Below, one piece after another: positions 55,631 to 64,000 of a stretch of DNA of 64,000 bases. The notes beneath the pieces were generated by a model. That model made no database searches. It was not told where the DNA came from and saw only the letters and a list, made by a program, of their open reading frames with translations. The stretch is from assembly GCA_011053005.1 (NCBI GenBank), contig DRHW01000019.1:124001-188000 (forward strand), given 5' to 3'. How positions within the stretch are numbered: the stretch's first letter is position 1; each line of letters starts with the position of its first letter. A program made the position numbers and the translations under genes. Origin of the DNA: Methylophaga sp. Its GTDB lineage: Bacteria > Pseudomonadota > Gammaproteobacteria > Nitrosococcales > Methylophagaceae.

Positions 55631-56920
55631 TCAGACCAATGGTTTATCGATTATTTTTGCTATAGGAAATCGACAGGTAAAACAGCTACCCATTCCTAAT
55701 TCGCTGGTCACATTCAACACGGCATCATGGCGTTGTAAAACATGTTTCACAATCGCTAACCCAAGCCCTGTACCACCTGTCCCAGAAGCGCGTCCGCTAT
55801 CAACCCGATAAAAACGTTCGGTTAATCGGTCAAGATGATGTTCGGCAATACCTTCGCCTTCGTCTCTAACCACAATATAGCCGTAATGCTCATCAACCTG
55901 CCAACTCACCTCAATTTTACAAGCCGGAGGGGTATATTTAACGGCATTAAAAACCAAATTAGATACCGCGCTGCGCAATTCATCCGGATCCGCCATCAAC
56001 CATTGTTCACTCATCCCATCCAGTTGGATATCGTGATTATCAAACTGTCTTAAACATTTTGCATCGTCAACAATAGCGGGAAGAAACGAGCTGACGTTAA
56101 TCGGTACTGAATGTAATTTTTTTTCACCTGTTTCTAACTGTGATAACGACAATAGATCTTTAATCATGATGTGCATGCGATCCGTTTGCTGACGCATAAT
56201 TGGCAATACACTCGCCCAGTCTTCCGTTGACGTCTGTTCGGTAAAGGTTTCTAAATAACCACGCAATACCGTTAATGGTGTTCGTAATTCATGAGAAACA
56301 TTGGCTACAAAGTCACGACGCATTCTTTGTAGTTTAATGGTTTGTGTCAGATCGCGGGCAATCAGCATTCGACCATTGCCCATATAACGGACAATTTTCA
56401 TCTCAAGTGTTATCGCAGAATTAAGTGGAGAAACCACAGTCACTACATCGCCCTCCTCCACCGGTTCAATGAGCAATTTCTGAAAGGCAGGATCGCGAAT
56501 CAGATTATTGACCCGTACCTTACTGTCTCTTGGCCAACGTACGCCTAACAATTGTGCTGCTGAAGTATTGGCCCACGCTACTTGATCGTAATCACCTAAA
56601 ACGATAATGCCATCAGGCAATGCTGCGGTCGCTGATTGAAAGCGTTTTAGATAGCCCGCAAGCTTCTTTTTTCGCGAGCTATTTTGTTGGCGAACTTGTT
56701 CAATCTCACGACACACATCGTCAATAACACCATCGGCGGAGGGAGAACGCTTTTTTTTCGGTTTTTGTAACCAATGCCAAAGTTGATACCAAGTATTTTG
56801 TAGCCACAAAGCATAAGCAAAAGAGGCGACAAACATAAAGGTCATCATCTGTCCAAACAACAGTCCAACAAAGCCAGATAGACTGACAATAGTCAGCAGA
56901 CGCCAATAATCCCATTGCAT
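55631..56920 (-). CDS. phoR: Phosphate regulon sensor histidine kinase PhoR
   Basis: PhoR senses phosphate status through Pst/PhoU and phosphorylates PhoB. The 429-aa protein has two N-terminal membrane helices (about 8-45), a charged linker, a PAS domain (about 95-190), and the kinase core with the H-box FVANVSHELRTPLTVLRGYLE, the N-box LRSAVSNLVFNAVKYTP and the G boxes VVRDEGEGI and GTGGTGLGLAIV. It lies 10 bp downstream of phoB. Confidence 0.96.
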   Translation of the reverse strand: MQWDYWRLLTIVSLSGFVGLLFGQMMTFMFVASFAYALWLQNTWYQLWHWLQKPKKKRSPSADGVIDDVCREIEQVRQQNSSRKKKLAGYLKRFQSATAALPDGIIVLGDYDQVAWANTSAAQLLGVRWPRDSKVRVNNLIRDPAFQKLLIEPVEEGDVVTVVSPLNSAITLEMKIVRYMGNGRMLIARDLTQTIKLQRMRRDFVANVSHELRTPLTVLRGYLETFTEQTSTEDWASVLPIMRQQTDRMHIMIKDLLSLSQLETGEKKLHSVPINVSSFLPAIVDDAKCLRQFDNHDIQLDGMSEQWLMADPDELRSAVSNLVFNAVKYTPPACKIEVSWQVDEHYGYIVVRDEGEGIAEHHLDRLTERFYRVDSGRASGTGGTGLGLAIVKHVLQRHDAVLNVTSELGMGSCFTCRFPIAKIIDKPLV

Positions 56921-56930
56921 TTAGTGAGTC

Positions 56931-57626
56931 CTACATTTCAGCAGAAAAGCGATAACCTACGCCACGTACCGTTTGTACGAAATTGTCATAACCTGATGGT
57001 TCGAGGGCTTTACGCAAACGACGAATATGGACATCCACCGTACGTTCTTCGATATAAACAGTATCGCCCCACACATAATCGAGTAATTGCCCGCGGCTAT
57101 AAGCACGGTCAGTATTTTTCATAAAGAAATGTAATAAACGAAATTCGGTTGGCCCCAAATCAATACGTTCACCATCAACAGTAACGCGATGACTCTTGGT
57201 ATCAAGTACCAATTTATCGCATTCAATCGTTTGTTTACCATCGGATTCTGTAGGATTACAACGGCGTAATACGGCTTTAATACGAGCGCCTAATTCGGGC
57301 GGAGAGAACGGTTTATTGACATAGTCATCGGCGCCGACGCTTAAGCCTTTGACCAAATCTTCACTTTCACCTTTGGCCGTCAGCATAATCACCGGAATAT
57401 TGGCTAAAAACTCATTGGCACGTAAACGACGAATAAATTCAATGCCATCAATGCCGGGCAACATCCAATCTAATAAAATTAAATCGGGTTGCTGTATTTT
57501 TAAGCAGTCCAATCCCTGCTCACCATCACCTGCAGCGATGCAGGTATAGCCCATTTGTTTAAGTGAAAAACACAGCATATCGCGAATTGCGACGTCATCT
57601 TCTACCACTAAAATTGTAGTTGTCAT
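56931..57626 (-). CDS. phoB: Phosphate regulon response regulator PhoB
   Basis: PhoB activates phosphate-starvation genes. The 231-aa protein has a receiver domain with LILLDWMLPGIDGIEFI (phospho-acceptor Asp) and VIMLTAKGE, and a C-terminal winged helix with GPTEFRLLHFFM and RTVDVHIRRLRKAL. A Pho box precedes the gene, so it is probably autoregulated. Divergence is absent: recQ lies just upstream on the same strand. Confidence 0.97.
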   Translation of the reverse strand: MTTTILVVEDDVAIRDMLCFSLKQMGYTCIAAGDGEQGLDCLKIQQPDLILLDWMLPGIDGIEFIRRLRANEFLANIPVIMLTAKGESEDLVKGLSVGADDYVNKPFSPPELGARIKAVLRRCNPTESDGKQTIECDKLVLDTKSHRVTVDGERIDLGPTEFRLLHFFMKNTDRAYSRGQLLDYVWGDTVYIEERTVDVHIRRLRKALEPSGYDNFVQTVRGVGYRFSAEM

Positions 57627-57675
57627 TATTTCCGCTCCTGACCTTTTCTTGATCCATCAATCATAACCACTAAAT

Positions 57676-57693
57676 GTTACAGTTTTATAACAG
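57676..57693 (-). promoter_or_regulatory. PhoB box of phoB
   Basis: On the minus strand CTGTTATAAAACTGTAAC shows two 7-bp half-sites 11 bp apart, about 50 bp before the phoB ATG and just after the recQ stop. Confidence 0.7.
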
Positions 57694-57697
57694 TCAA

Positions 57698-59812
57698 TTA
57701 AATCGCCGCCTGCACGCACTTTAATACACCATAATCATACTCACCAGCCAATTCGTCATAAACGGGTTTTAAGCGACCTTTTTGTTGATCTTCTTGCGAT
57801 TCGAGCACAAAAACGATTTCATCAAACTCAGATTTTGATAAACCTGTCACATCATGTACATCTAACAAACCCACTTCAATCGCATCGGCTAAATGGGTAT
57901 AAATGGTGCTCGCTTTAACATCACGTTGCTGGGCGATTTTTTCAATATCGATACCTTGCTGGTAAAGCACTAAGGTTTCATTAACCGTAGCGCTGAGTCG
58001 ATTATTTAATAATTCAGATAAAGGATATTGGCTGATTTCGGCAAGAAAGACCTTGCCGTAACGCGCCAATTTTTGACCACCGACACCGGAAATACGATTC
58101 ATATCCTGCTCGGTTAAAGGTCTTTGTTTCACCATTTCTTGCAAGGTTGCATCATGGAAAATCACATAAGGCGGCACACCAGCTTCTTCTGCCAATGAAG
58201 TTCGTAATGCACGCAAGGCATCCCATAACGGCTGATCTTGCGGTCGCACCGCTGTTTTTTGTTTTTTGTCTGGTGTTATTTTTTCTTGTTTGATCTGTTT
58301 TCTTAATTCTAATCTTTGTTCACCACGTAAAATGCCGCGACACTTTTCTGTTAAGCACAATGCACCGTGACGTTCGACATCAATATCAATATAGCCCAGT
58401 GCAATTAATTGTCTAAACAGACTCCGCCATTCGGTGATGACAGTATCTTTTCCAATGCCAAATGTACTTATTTTGTCGTGACCATTACGCTGAATTCGTT
58501 CATCTGTTTTGCCATGCAAAATATCGACAATGTAATTCACTCCAAAACGTTGTTCCGTTCGATAAATACACGACAGCGCTTTTTGTGCTGATTCCGTGCC
58601 ATCCCACTTTGCTGGCGGTTGCAAGCAGTTATCACAATTACCGCACGGCTCAGGGCTGGTTTCATCAAAATAAGTCAGTAATGATTGTCTGCGGCAGGTA
58701 ATAAGCTCACATAAACCCAACATCGACTCGAGCTTATGATGCTCCATCTGCTTATGCGCTTCATCGGCCTTAGAATCTTGCATAAACTGTCGCAAAGTGA
58801 TGACATCTTGTAGGCCATAAGCCATCCACGCATTAGCTGGCGCGCCATCACGACCTGCCCGACCTGTTTCTTGATAATAAGCTTCGATACTTTTCGGCAA
58901 ATTTAAATGAGCAACAAACCGCACATCGGGTTTATCAATGCCCATTCCAAAAGCAATGGTGGCAACAATAATCACCGCCTCATCACGTAAAAATCGTTGC
59001 TGGTTACGTTGCCGTACTTCTTGCGGCAATCCGGCGTGATATGGCAACGCATCGCGCCCTTGCTCGGCTAACCAACTTGCTGTTTCTTCTACTTTTTTAC
59101 GTGACAAACAATAAACAATACCGGCATCTTGAGGATGATTATCATCAATAAATTGCCATAATCGTTGCTTGGCATTATTACCTTCAGAAATCGCATAATG
59201 AATATTCGGCCTGTCAAAACTATTAACAAACACCCGCGCATCTTCTAATTGCAGCTGCTTGATAATTTCATCACGGGTACGTTTGTCAGCAGTGGCTGTC
59301 AGGGCAATTCTTGGGATCGTCGGATAACGTTGATGCAGTAATTTAAGCTGTTGATAATCAGGCCGAAAATCATGGCCCCACTGCGACACACAATGCGCTT
59401 CATCAATTGCAAATAGTGATAACTGACACCGATCTAACAACGACAACATGGCGCTATTTTGCATGCGTTCTGGCGCTAAATAAAGTAAGTCCAGTTCACC
59501 GTTGAGCAATTGTTGTTGAACAGAATAAGCCTCATTTTGACTCAAACTGGAATTAAGAAAAGCCGCTTTAATGCCAAGCTGACGTAAGGCATCGACTTGA
59601 TCCTGCATGAGGGCAATCAGCGGTGAAATAACTATCGCCGTACCTTGTCGCACTAACGCAGGAATTTGATAACACAGTGATTTACCACCGCCTGTCGGCA
59701 TTAAAACGAGTGCGTCATTACCCTCTAATAATGTCTGAATAATGTCGTGCTGCGCATGCCGAAAGTCATCATAACCAAAGATAGATTTAAGAATATGTTG
59801 GGCACGTTTCAT
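57698..59812 (-). CDS. recQ: ATP-dependent DNA helicase RecQ
   Basis: RecQ unwinds DNA in repair and recombination. The 704-aa protein has Walker [16 protein letters not shown], the DEAH motif [20 protein letters not shown], the helicase motif [12 protein letters not shown], an RQC zinc cluster with CELITCRRQ and CGNCDNC, an HRDC domain, and a C-terminal helix-turn-helix extension (about residues 615-690: [20 protein letters not shown]). It is longer than E. coli RecQ (609) because of that extension. It lies 9 bp after pit. Confidence 0.96.
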   Translation of the reverse strand: MKRAQHILKSIFGYDDFRHAQHDIIQTLLEGNDALVLMPTGGGKSLCYQIPALVRQGTAIVISPLIALMQDQVDALRQLGIKAAFLNSSLSQNEAYSVQQQLLNGELDLLYLAPERMQNSAMLSLLDRCQLSLFAIDEAHCVSQWGHDFRPDYQQLKLLHQRYPTIPRIALTATADKRTRDEIIKQLQLEDARVFVNSFDRPNIHYAISEGNNAKQRLWQFIDDNHPQDAGIVYCLSRKKVEETASWLAEQGRDALPYHAGLPQEVRQRNQQRFLRDEAVIIVATIAFGMGIDKPDVRFVAHLNLPKSIEAYYQETGRAGRDGAPANAWMAYGLQDVITLRQFMQDSKADEAHKQMEHHKLESMLGLCELITCRRQSLLTYFDETSPEPCGNCDNCLQPPAKWDGTESAQKALSCIYRTEQRFGVNYIVDILHGKTDERIQRNGHDKISTFGIGKDTVITEWRSLFRQLIALGYIDIDVERHGALCLTEKCRGILRGEQRLELRKQIKQEKITPDKKQKTAVRPQDQPLWDALRALRTSLAEEAGVPPYVIFHDATLQEMVKQRPLTEQDMNRISGVGGQKLARYGKVFLAEISQYPLSELLNNRLSATVNETLVLYQQGIDIEKIAQQRDVKASTIYTHLADAIEVGLLDVHDVTGLSKSEFDEIVFVLESQEDQQKGRLKPVYDELAGEYDYGVLKCVQAAI

Positions 59813-59821
59813 ATTCTAAAC

Positions 59822-61471
59822 CTAAGACATTAATCCTTTAATCATATAAAACACCGAAGCCGCTAATACTGCTGAAGCGGGTACCGTAATAACCCAAGCT
59901 GTCACAATTTTTTTAATCGCATCACGTTTAACATATAAGGTTTTTTGGTCTTTTTTTATCTCTTTTTTAACCAGTTTAATCGCATCTTTTTCTGCATCAA
60001 CCGCCTCATAAAGCTCAGTAATACGGCGATAATCTTCCGTTGACTTAATGGCTTTTTTACGCAAATCTTTCAGCTCATGCTTTAAGGCATCGCGACGTTT
60101 TTTGTCTTCTTCAAGCTCATTCTTATCGTGCTGAATTTCTGCTTCAATACTGGTACTTGAGTCCAACCATTCTCTTAAAAAACCCACCCCAAATACACCA
60201 CCAATCGCAATATGAGTAGAGCTCACAGGCAAGCCTAACTGACTTGCAATAATGACGGTAACCGCTGCCGCCATAGCAACGGAAAAGGCACGCATTTGAT
60301 CTAATTCGGTAATTTCACTGCCCACGGTCTTGATTAATCTAGGGCCATATAACGCTAAACCAATCGCAATACCAAAAGCACCGACGCCCATCACCCAAAA
60401 AGGAATACCTGCAGTCGTTCTAATTCCACCTGACATCACCGCATCATTAATAGCCGCTAGTGGGCCGATTGCATTAGCAACATCGTTGGCACCATGAGCA
60501 AAACTCAGTAATGCTGCCGCAAAAATCAGCGGAATCGTGAACAACAAGTTGACACTAGCCCGATCATTTTTTAAATGACCTAACTTAGCTTTAATTGAAC
60601 GTTTAACCACGCCATAAACAATCACTGCCGTTATCGCACCCAATAACCCCGCTATCGCAAAGCTAGGTTTATCGGTGACTTCAATGGTGAAAAACATAAT
60701 ATTATTAATTAAAGTCAGGATATCTGACCAGATTGTTTTCAAACCTTTGAGGACTAAATAGGTCACAAACGCCCACGCCATAAACGCCACGTAATAAGGT
60801 ACCCATATATAAGAGGCGCTAATTTTATCTTCACGGAAAACGATTGTTTTTTTAATCGACATTAAAAATGCGGCTGCAATCACACCGCCTATTAGAGGCG
60901 AAATAACCCATGATGAGGCAATTTTAATCATGGTCGACCAATTAACAATTCCAAAGCCTGCCGCAGCGACACCGGCGCCCATTACACCACCAACAATAGC
61001 GTGGGTTGTCGATACAGGTGCTTTTGCCATTGTCGCGATATTTAGCCATAAAGCCGCAGCCAGTAATGCTGCCATCATCGCCCATAAAAAGCTCTCGGTA
61101 TCACCACCAAAACCATTAATATCAATAATGCCGTTCTTGATCGTCGAAACAACATCACCGCCAGCAATAAAGGCGCCACCCGCCTCGAAGATGACGGCAA
61201 TAATGATTGCACCGCTCATGGTTAAGGCTTTAGAGCCAACCGCTGGCCCTACATTATTTGCCACATCATTCGCACCAATATTCATCGCCATATAACCGCC
61301 AAAAACGGCGGCAATCGCTAAGAATAGATGGTTGGGCACACCGCCACTGGTGGCGAAGCTATACGCTAAAATACCCACTAAAAAGAATAAGGCGAAGCCT
61401 ATACGTGCCAGCTCGTTATGGCTTTTTTTCATAGCCTGCTTTTCGAGGTGATGTATCGTCTTTATTTCCAC
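59822..61471 (-). CDS. pit: Low-affinity inorganic phosphate transporter (Pit family)
   Basis: Pit is a proton- or metal-phosphate symporter in the inner membrane. The 549-aa protein has the two signature repeats, MNIGANDVANNVGPAVGSKA near the N-terminus and HGANDVANAIGPLAAI in the second half, and the paired SSTTHA-like VSTTHAIVGG and VSSTHIAIGG. A charged coiled-coil insert (about 59925-60170) precedes the last helix. I start at GTG 61471 (VEIKTIHHLEKQ), after an AAGG site; the 34 residues upstream look non-coding. No Pho box was found. Confidence 0.9.
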   Translation of the reverse strand: MEIKTIHHLEKQAMKKSHNELARIGFALFFLVGILAYSFATSGGVPNHLFLAIAAVFGGYMAMNIGANDVANNVGPAVGSKALTMSGAIIIAVIFEAGGAFIAGGDVVSTIKNGIIDINGFGGDTESFLWAMMAALLAAALWLNIATMAKAPVSTTHAIVGGVMGAGVAAAGFGIVNWSTMIKIASSWVISPLIGGVIAAAFLMSIKKTIVFREDKISASYIWVPYYVAFMAWAFVTYLVLKGLKTIWSDILTLINNIMFFTIEVTDKPSFAIAGLLGAITAVIVYGVVKRSIKAKLGHLKNDRASVNLLFTIPLIFAAALLSFAHGANDVANAIGPLAAINDAVMSGGIRTTAGIPFWVMGVGAFGIAIGLALYGPRLIKTVGSEITELDQMRAFSVAMAAAVTVIIASQLGLPVSSTHIAIGGVFGVGFLREWLDSSTSIEAEIQHDKNELEEDKKRRDALKHELKDLRKKAIKSTEDYRRITELYEAVDAEKDAIKLVKKEIKKDQKTLYVKRDAIKKIVTAWVITVPASAVLAASVFYMIKGLMS

Positions 61472-61613
61472 AATGCGTGAACCTTCATATAGAAAAGATT
61501 GCGGAATTATTACAATATTATTAATGATTGACACGATTAATTCGTTTTTTGAGCTGTCAGTTGTAACTATCACTTGTTAATATTGTCTGCTTATACATAC
61601 CTCTGAGCGGCTA

Positions 61614-63461
61614 ATGTTACCCATGAAAAAATATTTCATTTTATTCTTATTATTGCTAAGCATAAGCGTTCAAGCGCGACCCGGAATTTTGGATAGCCTT
61701 GGCTTAGGAAATGAATTCGAAACCCCACCTGATGTGGATGATGTTTTTATTTTTTCTGCTGACGTTCAAGATCCACATGCTTTATTAGCACGCTGGCAAA
61801 TTGCCGACGGTAATTATCTTTACCGCGACAAAATTAAGTTTGAATTAATTGACAACGACAATGTACAACTGGCTGAGTATTCATTGCCTGCTGGCGAAAA
61901 TAAAATGGACGAGATCTTCGGCTTAAGCGAAGTTTATCATCACGACACCGATGTCGTTTTACCGCTTAAACGCAGTGAACCAAGTCAAAAAATCACCCTT
62001 AAAGCGCATTATCAAGGCTGTTCAGAAGTCTTCAATATTTGTTATCCGCCGACAACAAAAACAGTCTCACTCACCTTAGCTGCTATTTCCGCTGATAATG
62101 TACAAACATCTGCCATTAACCCTGATCCGAGTTACAAGCTAGCCGACACCACAGGCTTTGCAGAACAAGATCGCATCGCTCGAAGTCTTGCTCAGGACAG
62201 TCTAATCAAAATTCTGTTGAGTTTTTTTGGACTAGGTTTGCTACTCGCCTTCACACCGTGTGTCTTTCCGATGATCCCTATTTTATCGAGCATCATTGTC
62301 GGTAGCGGCGAACGCATCACAACCTATCGAGCATTCATTCTTTCTTTAAGTTACATATTAGCCATGTCAGTCACCTATACCGCGGCCGGTATCATGACAG
62401 GGTTACTGGGTGAAAATCTGCAAGCGATGTTCCAGAACCCTTGGATTATTGGTAGTTTTAGTGGCTTATTTGTTATTTTATCACTCTCAATGTTTGGCTT
62501 ATTTGAACTGCAATTACCTCATCGATTACAACACCAGCTACATCAAATTAGTCATAAACAACAAGGTGGCAGCATTACTGGTGCCGCATTGATGGGCTTA
62601 TTATCCGGATTAATTGTAGGGCCCTGTTTAGCGCCGCCATTAGCAGGTGCACTCATTTTTATTGGTCAACATGGCGATCCAGTTTTAGGCGGCGCCGCAT
62701 TATTTATGCTGAGCATGGGCATGGGATTGCCCCTTTTAATTATCGGCACATCCGCAGGTTCATTACTCCCTAAGGCTGGCAACTGGATGAATCTCATCAA
62801 AACTATCTTTGGTGTGTTGATGCTGGGGCTTGCCATCTGGATGTTAGAGCGCATTATTCCAGGTTGGATAAGCTTATTGTTATGGGGCGGTTTTTTGATT
62901 GTATCAGCCGTTTATTTGGGCGCTTTAAACTCACTTGCAATAGATGCCAACGGTTGGCAAAAATTGAGAAAAGGCTTCGGGCTTATTTTATTAATCTATG
63001 GCAGTTTATTAGTCATCGGCGGCGCCAGTGGCGGTCAGAATATTTGGCAACCTTTATCCTCTATTACGAAAACAGAGCAAAATGGTCAACAACTAAGTCA
63101 TGGTCTAGCTTTCACCCAAGTCCAGAGTTTAAGCGAGCTTGAGCAACTACTCGCTCGATCTCAACAGCCTGCTATGCTCGATTTTTATGCGGATTGGTGT
63201 GTAGAGTGTAAGAAGATGGAGGCCACCACCTTTCAAGATGCTAATGTTATCGCCGCACTGAATGGCACAACATTAATTCAACTAGATATGACTGACTATA
63301 CCGACGACCACAAAGCACTTTTAAAACACTTTGGTTTATTTGGCCCCCCGACCTTATTATTTTTTGATGCTAATGGCGAAGAATATTCGCAATATCGTTT
63401 AATTGGCGGCATCAGCGCTTCAGCATTACTTGATCATCTAAAGAAATTACCGCCGACTTAG
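61614..63461 (+). CDS. dsbD: Thiol:disulfide interchange protein DsbD
   Basis: DsbD passes electrons from cytoplasmic thioredoxin to periplasmic reductants. The 615-aa protein has a signal peptide, an N-terminal periplasmic domain with paired cysteines in GCSEVFNICYPP, a membrane domain with LLAFTPCVFPMIPIL and LIVGPCLAPPLAG, and a C-terminal thioredoxin domain with DFYADWCVECKKME (CxxC). ATG 61614 or 61623 may be the start. It is divergent from pit. Confidence 0.94.
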   Translation: MLPMKKYFILFLLLLSISVQARPGILDSLGLGNEFETPPDVDDVFIFSADVQDPHALLARWQIADGNYLYRDKIKFELIDNDNVQLAEYSLPAGENKMDEIFGLSEVYHHDTDVVLPLKRSEPSQKITLKAHYQGCSEVFNICYPPTTKTVSLTLAAISADNVQTSAINPDPSYKLADTTGFAEQDRIARSLAQDSLIKILLSFFGLGLLLAFTPCVFPMIPILSSIIVGSGERITTYRAFILSLSYILAMSVTYTAAGIMTGLLGENLQAMFQNPWIIGSFSGLFVILSLSMFGLFELQLPHRLQHQLHQISHKQQGGSITGAALMGLLSGLIVGPCLAPPLAGALIFIGQHGDPVLGGAALFMLSMGMGLPLLIIGTSAGSLLPKAGNWMNLIKTIFGVLMLGLAIWMLERIIPGWISLLLWGGFLIVSAVYLGALNSLAIDANGWQKLRKGFGLILLIYGSLLVIGGASGGQNIWQPLSSITKTEQNGQQLSHGLAFTQVQSLSELEQLLARSQQPAMLDFYADWCVECKKMEATTFQDANVIAALNGTTLIQLDMTDYTDDHKALLKHFGLFGPPTLLFFDANGEEYSQYRLIGGISASALLDHLKKLPPT

Positions 63462-63593
63462 CCATAATCAAAAAAATCACACATTTCGCCGAACTTAGCG
63501 ACATAAAGCCCATTTTTCAGTTAAAAAACTGGACAATAATTAACCCTTGGTGCAAAATTCGCCTAATTAATCGACCTTGGCAGAATTCTCACA

Positions 63594-64000
63594 ATGGCAA
63601 AAATTCTCGTGTTGCACGGCCCCAATCTCAATCTTCTAGGGACGCGCGAGCCTGAACATTATGGTGCCGAGACACTATTAGATATTACACAACGCTTAAC
63701 ATCGCAAGCCTCTGTCGCGGGTCACCAACTCGAAAATTTCCAATCTAACGCCGAACATGAATTGATTGATAAAATTCATGCTGCCCGCACTGACAATACC
63801 GATTTTATTATTATCAATCCCGCCGCATTTACTCATACTAGCATCGCTCTCCGCGATGCATTATCGGCCATTGAAGTGCCTTTTATTGAAGTGCACTTAT
63901 CCAATGTGCATACACGGGAAACATTCCGCCATCACTCTTATTTTTCAGACATTGCCGTGGGCGTGATCTGCGGTTTAGGAGCCCAAGGTTATGAACTCGC
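63594..64000 (+). CDS. aroQ: 3-dehydroquinate dehydratase type II, 3' end outside window
   Basis: AroQ dehydrates 3-dehydroquinate in the shikimate pathway, after AroB. The first 135 residues are visible: [20 protein letters not shown] with the active-site Tyr of [42 protein letters not shown] and [20 protein letters not shown]. The reading frame is still open at the window edge, so about 10 residues or more are missing. The 132-bp gap after dsbD shows no clear promoter or terminator. Confidence 0.95.
   Translation, partial: MAKILVLHGPNLNLLGTREPEHYGAETLLDITQRLTSQASVAGHQLENFQSNAEHELIDKIHAARTDNTDFIIINPAAFTHTSIALRDALSAIEVPFIEVHLSNVHTRETFRHHSYFSDIAVGVICGLGAQGYEL

Noticed and set aside
61472-61613. 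Pho box before pit
   Set aside because: CTGTCAG with poor second half-site and wrong orientation; not convincing.

Overview
The window is about 64 kb of chromosome from a methylotrophic gammaproteobacterium with a moderately AT-rich genome. Methylotrophy is shown by mch, fae and a block of genes related to tetrahydromethanopterin (H4MPT) and methanofuran/methylofuran synthesis. The gammaproteobacterial assignment rests on the gene orders ponA/pilMNOPQ-aroK-aroB-damX, miaB-ybeZ-ybeY-corC-lnt and phoBR-pstSCAB-phoU-ppx. Osmoadaptation genes (BCCT transporter, TrkH, OpgGH) suggest a marine or halotolerant organism such as a Methylophaga-like or Methylococcales species; the sequence alone does not decide between them. 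No rRNA, tRNA, CRISPR array, transposase or prophage was seen.

Layout. 1-3114: slt (5' end outside the window) and cca. 3129-12678: the C1 block, with mch, a RimK/MptN-type ATP-grasp ligase, a CitG-like protein and fae on the plus strand, a HisA-like gene on the minus strand, then a tightly coupled plus-strand run mfnD-like, mfnF-like, pabB, mfnE-like, mfnA-like. 12687-20898: a minus-strand run of pilMNOPQ, aroK, aroB and a damX-like gene. 21214-32971: ponA on plus, then on minus an M48 lipoprotein protease, rpmE, and miaB-ybeZ-ybeY-corC-lnt-trkH-methyltransferase. 33099-35187: radC, an FRG-domain gene and a ~445-bp structured inverted-repeat element, the most accessory-looking part. 35188-41226: a BetT-type transporter and opgGH. 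41355-47063: cytochrome b561, thyA, a compact AAA+/Fis regulator without the GAFTGA loop, a His-tailed membrane protein and a divergent OprC-like copper receptor. 47146-61471: phosphate genes (ppx, phoU, pstBACS, phoRB), recQ and a Pit transporter. 61614-64000: dsbD and the start of aroQ.

How the genes work together. Fae condenses formaldehyde with H4MPT and Mch hydrolyses the methenyl intermediate. The ligases, kinase, condensing enzyme and decarboxylase around them match steps of methanofuran-type carrier assembly, and pabB supplies p-aminobenzoate for the pterin carrier. The formyltransferase/hydrolase complex, MtdB and beta-RFAP synthase are not in this window and must lie elsewhere. The pst/pho region carries good PhoB boxes before pstS and phoB, so it can be read as an autoregulated phosphate-starvation regulon with phoU and ppx. 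The copper receptor and its divergent His-tailed membrane partner look like a small metal-acquisition locus.

Points most worth following up are the bacterial mfnA-like decarboxylase inside the C1 block, the unassigned HisA-like and CitG-like proteins in the same block, the nested inverted-repeat element with two mutually complementary hairpin loops at 34720-35165, the regulator that has lost its sigma-54 contact loop, and the CxxxM/HxM copper receptor locus.
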